The notes beneath the pieces were generated by a model. That model saw only the letters and a list, made by a program, of their open reading frames with translations, was not told the DNA's origin and did no database searches. Of a DNA stretch of 15,667 bases, positions 7,771 through 13,201 are shown piece after piece. Position 1 is the stretch's first letter. Each line of letters begins with the position of its first letter. Where the stretch lies: positions 1 to 15,667 of the forward strand of contig JBMNSG010000047.1 of assembly GCA_050945075.1 (NCBI GenBank), written 5' to 3'. The stretch comes from UBA7485 sp050945075. Its GTDB lineage: Bacteria > Bacillota > Clostridia > Eubacteriales > Eubacteriaceae. The translations under genes and the position numbers were made by a program.

Positions 7771-7799
7771 AGTTTAACAGAGATTGAGGTATCTTTCAA
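7771..7799 (-). promoter_or_regulatory. Promoter of the symporter gene
   Basis: On the minus strand TTGAAA (7799-7794, 5/6 match to -35), a 17-bp spacer and TAAACT (7776-7771, 4/6 match to -10) directly preceded by TGT, an extended -10. The predicted start is near 7764, with a 36-nt leader to the ATG at 7727. Confidence 0.6.
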
Positions 7800-7822
7800 A
7801 TCAGGAGTTAACAGAAATAGGG

Positions 7823-7828
7823 TATTAT
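7823..7828 (+). promoter_or_regulatory. Possible -10 element of the HAD hydrolase gene
   Basis: TATTAT (5/6 match) in the divergent intergenic region. I see no good -35 at 16-18 bp. If used, the leader would be about 73 nt and contain a GC-rich hairpin at 7861-7882. Confidence 0.35.
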
Positions 7829-7907
7829 GAATATGTAAAGAACGAATCGGACAGATACAAACAGAGGGGATTCCGCCCCTGTGCAAATCGATATAGAGAG
7901 GCAAACG

Positions 7908-8723
7908 ATGGAAAAACTGTATAATCCTGATGATATCAGACTGATCATAACCGATATGGACGGCACACTGCTCAATACTGCCAAAGAACTTCCGAAAGAA
8001 ACCTACGAGATTGTCACAAAGCTGTCCGAAGGCGGCATTCGCTTTGTGGTCGCTTCCGGGCGTCAGTACTGGAATATCCGCCATTTATTTGAATCGATAC
8101 TGGATCGTGTCAGTTTTATTGCAGAAAACGGCGGTGTGACTTTTGAAGATGACGAGCTGGTGAGTACCATTCCGCTGGATCCGCTGCGCTGGCATCAGTA
8201 TCTTGAAACGGCAGAAACAATACCGATGTCATTTCCTGTTCTATCCGGTGTAAAAAAGGCCTATATTCAGGATACGGATATGGACTTTCTCCGGAATATT
8301 GTCAATTATTATCGTCGTTTCGAAGTCATCCCTGATCTAAACGCTGTTGATTACGACGAAATTATCAAACTTTCAGTCTGCGATATGCAGAATGCGGAAC
8401 GTAATGCCTATCCATATCTGGAAAAGTATTCAGACGAGGCGATGGTTAAAGTCTCCGGAGACGAATGGGTGGATATCAATGCGCTCAACTGTAATAAAGG
8501 CGTGGCGATCGAAGTCATGCAGGAAAAACTCGGTATCGGAACGGATCAGACCATGGTTTTTGGCGATTTCCTCAATGACAGCGAAATGATGGGACGTGCT
8601 AAATTCAGCTATGCTATGAAAAATGCGCATCCGGCATTGAAAAAGCTGGCTAACTTTCAGGCACCGAGCAACAATGAAGAAGGCGTTATCAAGGTTCTTA
8701 AAGACAGATTCAAGCTTTCCTGA
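7908..8723 (+). CDS. Cof-type HAD-IIB phosphatase
   Basis: A cytoplasmic haloacid dehalogenase hydrolase, most likely removing phosphate from sugar phosphates or flavin/cofactor phosphates. The 271 residues match the usual Cof/YkrA/YidA length. Motif I is DMDGT at 16-20, with nucleophile D16 and acid/base D18. Motif II lies around VVASGRQY, the motif III lysine is K197 in NKGVAIEVM, and motif IV is GDFLNDSEM from G219, with magnesium ligands D220 and D224. The region between motifs II and III is the C2 cap that sets substrate choice. An in-frame GTG at 7881 could add 9 residues, but GAGAGG (7896-7901) is 6 nt before the ATG at 7908, so I prefer that start. It is divergent from the symporter, without a clear functional link. 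Confidence 0.92.
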   Translation: MEKLYNPDDIRLIITDMDGTLLNTAKELPKETYEIVTKLSEGGIRFVVASGRQYWNIRHLFESILDRVSFIAENGGVTFEDDELVSTIPLDPLRWHQYLETAETIPMSFPVLSGVKKAYIQDTDMDFLRNIVNYYRRFEVIPDLNAVDYDEIIKLSVCDMQNAERNAYPYLEKYSDEAMVKVSGDEWVDINALNCNKGVAIEVMQEKLGIGTDQTMVFGDFLNDSEMMGRAKFSYAMKNAHPALKKLANFQAPSNNEEGVIKVLKDRFKLS

Positions 8724-8763
8724 TAAAATATAAATTCAAATTTAACACCAAAAGGATCAGAAT

Positions 8764-9027
8764 ATGGAAATCAAAGTAAAAATCGAAGGACTGGATTGTC
8801 CGACCTGTGCTTATAAAATGGAAAAAGCCATTCGCAAATTTCCTGAAGTGAAGGATGTCAGTGTATCCTTTGTGACCCAGTGTATTTTTATCAATACAGT
8901 GGAACTCTCAGAAGAACAGATTGATACACTTATTCAAAAGACAGGGGACGCCTGCCATGTGATCGAAGATCACTGTAAACTGAGCGGACATAAAAAAATA
9001 GCGGAAATCGATAAAGAAAATGACTGA
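8764..9027 (+). CDS. Stand-alone heavy-metal-associated (HMA) domain protein
   Basis: An 87-residue cytoplasmic protein that is almost entirely one HMA domain of ferredoxin-like fold. The metal motif is C12-P-T-C15 in IEGLDCPTCAYKMEKAI. The DCPTC context and the VSFVTQ strand look more like the N-terminal domains of zinc/cadmium P-type ATPases than like CopZ copper chaperones; that is a judgement by eye. The tail has further possible ligands (DACH...DHCK...GH), unusual for a minimal HMA protein. No transporter or metal regulator is in the window. A strong AAAGGA site lies 7 nt before the ATG. It starts 40 nt after the HAD gene with no terminator between, so the two may share a transcript. Its stop overlaps the next gene by 8 nt. 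Confidence 0.85.
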   Translation: MEIKVKIEGLDCPTCAYKMEKAIRKFPEVKDVSVSFVTQCIFINTVELSEEQIDTLIQKTGDACHVIEDHCKLSGHKKIAEIDKEND

Positions 9028-9217
9028 AGAACGTTTTATGCAGATTCTCAATCCTCTGCTCCAGGATCCGGATCTGATGGTAAAGGTAAACGAAGCACCG
9101 GACTGGGAGAGCGGTTTCCAGGCTGCAGCCGACGTTATCGAAGGGCTGACTCTTGACGAATGGAATATGGCTATGGGACTGATTCGTCAGGCAGTTACGG
9201 GCAATGCAGAGAATTAA
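9020..9217 (+). CDS. Unrecognised 65-residue protein between HMA and ApbE genes
   Basis: I do not recognise this family. The protein is small, acidic and probably helical, without cysteine, histidine, signal peptide or membrane segment. It begins MTEERFMQILNPLLQDPDLM and carries a DEWNMAMGLIRQAV helix near the end. The start overlaps the HMA gene by 8 nt and the stop overlaps apbE by 14 nt, which argues for a real, translationally coupled gene; there is no strong ribosome binding site of its own. The run of F..L...DP.L..K...A.D faintly recalls Nif11-type leader peptides, but the usual C-terminal cleavage region and any peptide-modifying enzyme are missing, so I do not assign that. It could be a small partner of the HMA protein, or simply a spacer gene. 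Confidence 0.65.
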   Translation: MTEERFMQILNPLLQDPDLMVKVNEAPDWESGFQAAADVIEGLTLDEWNMAMGLIRQAVTGNAEN

Positions 9218-10253
9218 CAGAAAATACACGATTTGCCTGATCTCCCTGCTTCTTGTCTGCGTGACCATGCTTACAGGATGTTCAGGTACTCCGGTCACGA
9301 AATCCGGACTTCTGCTGGATACGGTTGTTTCAATCACCGTTTATGACGGCAGTCAGGAAGATCTGGATGCAGCATTTGATCTGATATCCGATTATAATGA
9401 CAAGCTTGATGCTTTTTCAAAAACCAGCGAAATCGGCCGGATCAATGCCGATTCTCCGACTGTGCTTTCGGACGATATCTACGGACTGCTGAAAGACTCG
9501 GTGGATTATCAGCAGAAAACCGGCGGTGCCTTTGATCCCGTTCTGGGTTCTCTGATTGATTTGTGGCATATTCAGGATCCAGAAGTCCGGGAGGCTCCTT
9601 CGTCAGATGAAGTTTCCGGGGCATTAAGTCACAGCGGCAGTTCGCTGCTTATTCTTGACGACCAGACCCAGTCAGCGCAGTTAACTGATCCGGATGCTTC
9701 TGTTAACCTGGGTGCGGATGCCAAGGGCTTTGTCGGAGATCAGGTGGCAGAACTGCTCCAGAGCCGCGGCGTTAAACATGCCCTGATCAACCTTGGCGGA
9801 AATATTGTGGCAGTGGGCGGTAAATCTTCGTTCGAGAAGTTCACTATCGGTATTGATAATCCGTTTGACACCTCAAAAAATCCGACAGGGACATTGTCTG
9901 TTTCAGATCAAAGCGTCGTGACCTCAGGAGATTACCAGCGTTATTTTACGGATTCTTCCGGAAAAAAATATCATCATATTCTGGATCCGGCGACTGGTTA
10001 TCCGGCGGATTCCGGTCTGACCCAGGTTGTAGTGGTTGCAGATTCTTCTGAAACTGCTGATATTCTTTCCACCTCGCTGTTCGTACTGGGCAAAGACAAG
10101 GGTCTGGCTTTCCTGAAACAGATTGATCCAGACGGAAAAATCGGCGTGATCTTTACCGATAAAGAGAAAAACATTACGGTGACAAGTAACCTGAAAGACA
10201 ATTACACTCTGGCGGATGAATATAAAAACGAGTTTACAGTTACCTATAGCTGA
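9204..10253 (+). CDS. apbE: FAD:protein FMN transferase (ApbE) lipoprotein
   Basis: Splits FAD and attaches FMN covalently to a threonine of target flavoproteins on the outer face of the membrane. The 349 residues begin with a basic start (MQRINRK), a hydrophobic stretch and the lipobox LTGC with C26 as lipid anchor. Family motifs follow in order: LLDTVVSITVY, TGGAFDPVLGSLIDLWHI, LGADAKGFVGD, LINLGGNI and YHHILDPATGYPA at 256-268. The start overlaps the 65-residue gene by 14 nt and has no strong ribosome binding site, so coupled translation is likely. No usual target (NqrC/RnfG-like or FMN-binding-domain protein) is in the window; extracellular electron transfer proteins are another known target class in Bacillota. 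Its partner must be elsewhere. Confidence 0.94.
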   Translation: MQRINRKYTICLISLLLVCVTMLTGCSGTPVTKSGLLLDTVVSITVYDGSQEDLDAAFDLISDYNDKLDAFSKTSEIGRINADSPTVLSDDIYGLLKDSVDYQQKTGGAFDPVLGSLIDLWHIQDPEVREAPSSDEVSGALSHSGSSLLILDDQTQSAQLTDPDASVNLGADAKGFVGDQVAELLQSRGVKHALINLGGNIVAVGGKSSFEKFTIGIDNPFDTSKNPTGTLSVSDQSVVTSGDYQRYFTDSSGKKYHHILDPATGYPADSGLTQVVVVADSSETADILSTSLFVLGKDKGLAFLKQIDPDGKIGVIFTDKEKNITVTSNLKDNYTLADEYKNEFTVTYS

Positions 10254-10295
10254 GTCGTTCCTGCATAATAATATATGGATTCAGCTAAATAGATA

Positions 10296-10324
10296 CTGAT
10301 AAAGCTGCCCGCTTTTGATATGAT
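10296..10324 (+). promoter_or_regulatory. Promoter of the small zinc-ribbon gene (extended -10)
   Basis: CTGATA at 10296-10301 (4/6 match to -35), a 17-bp spacer and TATGAT at 10319-10324 preceded directly by TGA (10316-10318). Transcription would start near 10331, at the AAGGGGG ribosome binding site, giving a very short leader of about 13 nt. Confidence 0.65.
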
Positions 10325-10330
10325 GAAAAA

Positions 10331-10337
10331 AAGGGGG
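10331..10337 (+). promoter_or_regulatory. Ribosome binding site of the zinc-ribbon gene
   Basis: AAGGGGG, 6 nt before the ATG at 10344. It sets the start there and not at the in-frame ATG at 10320, which overlaps the promoter -10 and would lie upstream of the predicted transcript start. Confidence 0.8.
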
Positions 10338-10343
10338 TACGTC

Positions 10344-10553
10344 ATGATAGATTACGAACCGATATTGAAATTTGAAATAACAGAGGGCCCTGATAAAGGG
10401 CAGTTTATAGAAATGCATCTTTCGGAATTTGAATGGCCCAAAGGCGGGAAGGGAACCTGTCCGAAATGCGGCAGTCCGGTAACCGGCACCGGCAAGGACT
10501 GGAAATGCAGCAGTGAAGACTGCGGACTGACGATGAAGGGTCCCATTTTCTAG
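10344..10553 (+). CDS. Small single zinc-ribbon protein
   Basis: A 69-residue protein with a short N-terminal beta-rich segment (MIDYEPILKFEITEGPDKG) and a C4 zinc ribbon: C39 and C42 in CPKCG, then C55 and C60 in WKCSSEDCG. The ribbon resembles the C-terminal zinc repeats of topoisomerases (CPKCG, Gly/Val, W.C, CG), so nucleic-acid binding is a reasonable guess, but no catalytic domain is attached. The first half (GPDKGQFIEMHLSEFEWPKG) matches nothing I know. It has its own extended -10 promoter, a strong ribosome binding site and a terminator, so it is a single-gene unit. A small regulator or a chaperone-like zinc protein is possible. Confidence 0.75.
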   Translation: MIDYEPILKFEITEGPDKGQFIEMHLSEFEWPKGGKGTCPKCGSPVTGTGKDWKCSSEDCGLTMKGPIF

Positions 10554-10587
10554 ATGCGGTTGATTGACGGATATTTTGATCAGAATC

Positions 10588-10633
10588 AAAAATCCCGGTT
10601 TTGTCCTGTTAACGGATGAAACCGGGATTTTTT
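10588..10633 (+). terminator. Rho-independent terminator of the zinc-ribbon gene
   Basis: A perfect 14-bp stem, AAAAATCCCGGTTT (10588-10601) against AAACCGGGATTTTT (10619-10632), with a T-run at its 3' end. It isolates the downstream uppS operon from read-through. Confidence 0.9.
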
Positions 10634-10637
10634 AATC

Positions 10638-10685
10638 GTGAATGATGGTCATAAAGTCCCGGCAGCAAAGCAGATTATCATTCAC
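10638..10685. repeat. Unexplained 13-bp inverted repeat upstream of uppS
   Basis: GTGAATGAT (10638-10646) is perfectly complementary to ATCATTCAC (10677-10685). In RNA the pairing extends to 13 bp with two G-U pairs (10638-10650 with 10673-10685) and a 22-nt loop. No T-run follows on either strand, so it is not a standard terminator. It lies between the zinc-ribbon terminator and the uppS promoter, where an operator or a small RNA could sit. Confidence 0.6.
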
Positions 10686-10745
10686 ATTCGGGATAAACTG
10701 TCTGATTTCGCAGCCAACTGCTTATCTGCACAGCAATGTGATAGA

Positions 10746-10754
10746 TGGTATAAT
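10746..10754 (+). promoter_or_regulatory. Promoter of the uppS operon (extended -10)
   Basis: TGG directly followed by a perfect TATAAT (10749-10754), an extended -10. No good -35 is visible at 16-18 bp, as is common for extended -10 promoters. The leader would be about 40 nt, ending with GAGGAA (10784-10789) 10 nt before the uppS ATG. Confidence 0.7.
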
Positions 10755-10799
10755 ATTGAATGCAATTGAAACTTTTCTGAACTGAGGAATATTAATACA

Positions 10800-11498
10800 A
10801 TGGATAAAAACAGTTCTGTTCCGAAACATATAGCAGTCATTATGGATGGAAACGGAAGATGGGCAAAAAAACGCATGCAGCCCAGAATGTTCGGTCATCG
10901 TGCCGGAATGAAAGCACTTCATGAAACAGTACAGGCTGCGTCTGATATGGGGATCAAATACCTGAGTGTTTACGCATTTTCTACGGAAAACTGGAAGCGT
11001 TCAGAAGATGAGGTCGGCGGGCTGATGAATCTGGCCGTTGAATACTTTTTCAAGGAAATTGAAGAATTAAACGAAAAGAATGTCCGGGTTCTGGTTCTGG
11101 GCGACACAGACGGACTTCCCGTGAAGGTACAGGAAGCTGCCGCCAATGCAGAAAAGCTGACAGCCGCTAATACCGGGCTTACGCTTAATGTTCTGCTCAA
11201 TTACGGCGGACGCGACGAGATGATCCGGGCATTCCGTCAACTGGAAGAAGAGGGTGTGCAGCCGGAAAATATTGATGAACAGATGATTTCAGACCATCTG
11301 TATACAGCCGGACAGCCGGATCCCGATATCCTGATCCGGACCAGCGGGGAAAAACGCCTCAGCAATATGATGCTGTGGCAGATTTCCTATGCAGAGATTT
11401 TCTTTGTCGATACATTGTGGCCGGATTTCGGAAGAAAAGACCTGGAAGCAATTCTCGAGGAATACTCGCGCAGAGACAGACGCTTTGGTAATGCCTGA
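10800..11498 (+). CDS. uppS: Undecaprenyl diphosphate synthase (isoprenyl transferase)
   Basis: Adds isopentenyl units in cis to farnesyl diphosphate, making the C55 carrier for peptidoglycan and wall polymer precursors. At 232 residues it is slightly short but complete. HIAVIMDGNGRWAKKR carries the catalytic D16; AFSTENWKRS, LNVLLNYGGRDE and DILIRTSGEKRLSNMMLWQ are the other signature blocks in order. The family more often reads GEQRLSNF where this has GEKRLSNM, a mild change. It is the first gene of the envelope operon, with its own extended -10 promoter; frr and pyrH, often upstream in Bacillota, are absent. The stop overlaps the cdsA start by one base (TGATG). Confidence 0.97.
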   Translation: MDKNSSVPKHIAVIMDGNGRWAKKRMQPRMFGHRAGMKALHETVQAASDMGIKYLSVYAFSTENWKRSEDEVGGLMNLAVEYFFKEIEELNEKNVRVLVLGDTDGLPVKVQEAAANAEKLTAANTGLTLNVLLNYGGRDEMIRAFRQLEEEGVQPENIDEQMISDHLYTAGQPDPDILIRTSGEKRLSNMMLWQISYAEIFFVDTLWPDFGRKDLEAILEEYSRRDRRFGNA

Positions 11499-12292
11499 TG
11501 AAGAAACGTGTTATTACAGCAGTCATCGGGCTGCCGTTTCTGATCCTGATCGTCTGGCTGGGCGGCTGGTATCTTACGGCAATGGTTCTGGCTTTATCCC
11601 TGGTGGGGATGTACGAATACTCGAAAGCCGTGAGTAACGGACTGGAACGTCCGATTAACAGAGGGCTGATCAGTGTTCTGACTATCATTCTGGTTGCAGT
11701 GATGCGTACGGATTATTACACCATGCTGCCGGTTCTCGTCGGGATGGTTATGGTCTGCCTGTGCTGGGAAATCTTTACCGGCCGTGAATTCGAACGGGCA
11801 GCCTTTGAAATTTTCGGGTTAATGTATATTCCGCTTATGTTCAGCTTTCTGATGCTGTTCGGAGATTTAAGAAACGGCGAATATTACATCTGGATGGTTT
11901 TTGTAGCGGCATTTTCGACAGATACCTTTGCTTATCTGACCGGGCGCATGTTAAAAGGGAAAAAACTGGCACCCGATATCAGTCCCAACAAGACTATTTC
12001 CGGATCTATAGGCGGTATTGTAGCCTGTGCCGTTTTCATGGTGATTTACGGTCTGGTTCTGCAGAAGTCATTTGGCTTTACAGTACCGCTCTGGGAAACA
12101 GCTGTCCTGGGTGTTGTCGCTTCAGTAGCCGGACAACTTGGTGATTTATCTGCATCCCTGATTAAACGCCGTTTTCAAGTCAAGGATTTCGGTAAAATTC
12201 TGCCGGGACATGGCGGAGTTCTGGATCGTTTTGATTCGGTATTGTTTATCATACCGATTATTTATCTCTTTGCCGTCTACACGACTGGCTGA
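11498..12292 (+). CDS. cdsA: Phosphatidate cytidylyltransferase
   Basis: A membrane enzyme that makes CDP-diacylglycerol from CTP and phosphatidic acid, the branch point to phosphatidylglycerol and cardiolipin. The 264 residues form several membrane helices. The family signature lies near the end: SLIKRRFQVKDFGKILPGHG, then GVLDRFD, with K229, D230, H238, D243 and D246 as recognisable positions. FSTDTFAYLTGR and the following PNKTISGSIGG block are also typical. Its start overlaps the uppS stop by one base. rseP begins only 15 nt later, so no room remains for the dxr gene often found here. Confidence 0.96.
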   Translation: MKKRVITAVIGLPFLILIVWLGGWYLTAMVLALSLVGMYEYSKAVSNGLERPINRGLISVLTIILVAVMRTDYYTMLPVLVGMVMVCLCWEIFTGREFERAAFEIFGLMYIPLMFSFLMLFGDLRNGEYYIWMVFVAAFSTDTFAYLTGRMLKGKKLAPDISPNKTISGSIGGIVACAVFMVIYGLVLQKSFGFTVPLWETAVLGVVASVAGQLGDLSASLIKRRFQVKDFGKILPGHGGVLDRFDSVLFIIPIIYLFAVYTTG

Positions 12293-12307
12293 GCTGGAAA
12301 GGCAATT

Positions 12308-13189
12308 ATGATTGCAGTTTATATTCTGATCACGTTGCTGATGCTGACACTTCTGGTGACTGTTCATGAATTCGGCCATTTTATTATGGCAAAAAAGTGC
12401 GGGGTTACCGTACTTGAGTTTTCGATTGGCATGGGTCCGGCTCTATACAGTAAACAGGGAGAAGAAACTCTGTTCTCGATACGGGCTTTCCCGATCGGGG
12501 GTTATTGCCGCATGCTCGGGGAACAGGAGGATGATGAAAGTCCGGAGGCGGATGACAGTGCTCCGGAACCAGAGTCAGCCTGTCCGGTTCCCGACGATTT
12601 GAAAGAGCAACAGGCTTCCGGAAGTGATGTAGCGGATGATGCTGTAAGCGGGATCGTTCAAAATGAGGCAGATCCCGGCGATTTCAGGAATAAAAGCAAG
12701 GCACAGCGTTTTGCCATTCTGGCTGCAGGACCGGTTATGAATTTTGTTCTGGGCTTTATTCTGCTGCTGATTTGTTATTTCTGTCTGGGTGCCAGTGTCA
12801 GCCAGGCATTTACAGCCGGAGGCCAGGCTTTTGTGGCCTACAGTACGGCTGTTTTCGATTCGCTGCGCATGCTGTTTACCGGAGAAGTCGGAATCAATGA
12901 TCTGGCTGGACCTGTGGGAATGGTTTCCATGGTCCAGGAGGTTTATTCTTATGGTTTTGTGATGCTCATTTCTTTTTCTGCTTTCCTGTCGATTAATCTG
13001 GGCGTCATGAATCTCCTGCCTATTCCGGCTCTGGATGGCGGTCAGATGTTTATTATTGCGGCAGAAGCAGTCTGCAGACATGATCTTTCCGAGAAGATCA
13101 AGGGCTATCTGATTGCAGCGAGCTTTGTATTTCTGATCGGATTGATGGTACTGGTAGCAGTCAATGATGTACTGCGGATCACCGGATAA
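12308..13189 (+). CDS. rseP: Site-2-type membrane metalloprotease RseP/RasP lacking the PDZ domain
   Basis: A zinc protease that cuts membrane-embedded proteins such as anti-sigma factors and remnant signal peptides. HEFGH (20-24) in the first helix and NLLPIPALDGG (235-245) supply the zinc ligands. It has only 293 residues, where RasP-type proteins have roughly 340-430. After helix 2 (GPVMNFVLGFILLLICYF, from G141) the sequence passes within about 15 residues to the segment before helix 3 (LRMLFTGEVGINDLAGPVG); the PDZ domain normally there is missing. An acidic, proline-rich linker sits at 72-126, between the beta-hairpin region (GGYCRMLGE) and the helix 2 approach (KSKAQRF). All catalytic residues remain, so the enzyme should be active. 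The reading frame is intact with an AAAGG ribosome binding site, so this is not a pseudogene. Confidence 0.93.
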   Translation: MIAVYILITLLMLTLLVTVHEFGHFIMAKKCGVTVLEFSIGMGPALYSKQGEETLFSIRAFPIGGYCRMLGEQEDDESPEADDSAPEPESACPVPDDLKEQQASGSDVADDAVSGIVQNEADPGDFRNKSKAQRFAILAAGPVMNFVLGFILLLICYFCLGASVSQAFTAGGQAFVAYSTAVFDSLRMLFTGEVGINDLAGPVGMVSMVQEVYSYGFVMLISFSAFLSINLGVMNLLPIPALDGGQMFIIAAEAVCRHDLSEKIKGYLIAASFVFLIGLMVLVAVNDVLRITG

Positions 13190-13201
13190 AGGAACTCAAC
13201 G

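Noticed and set aside
9020..9217. A Nif11-type leader peptide of a lanthipeptide or proteusin system
   Set aside because: Only a loose pattern of residues matches; there is no GG/GA cleavage site followed by a core peptide, and no modifying enzyme or peptide exporter in the window.
10247..10287. A TAGCTGA/TCAGCTA inverted repeat as a terminator of apbE
   Set aside because: The stem is only 7 bp, the loop is 27 nt and no T-run follows. apbE may end by another route or read into the zinc-ribbon gene.
10638..10769. A 43-codon frame from GTG (10638) to TGA (10769) upstream of uppS
   Set aside because: It has no ribosome binding site, its start lies inside the inverted repeat directly after a terminator, and it runs across the uppS promoter. 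It is most likely chance.
12575..13081. A 168-codon minus-strand frame opposite rseP
   Set aside because: It lies wholly opposite a well-supported essential gene in the operon and its product (rich in His, Arg, Gln) resembles no family; it mirrors the rseP codon pattern.
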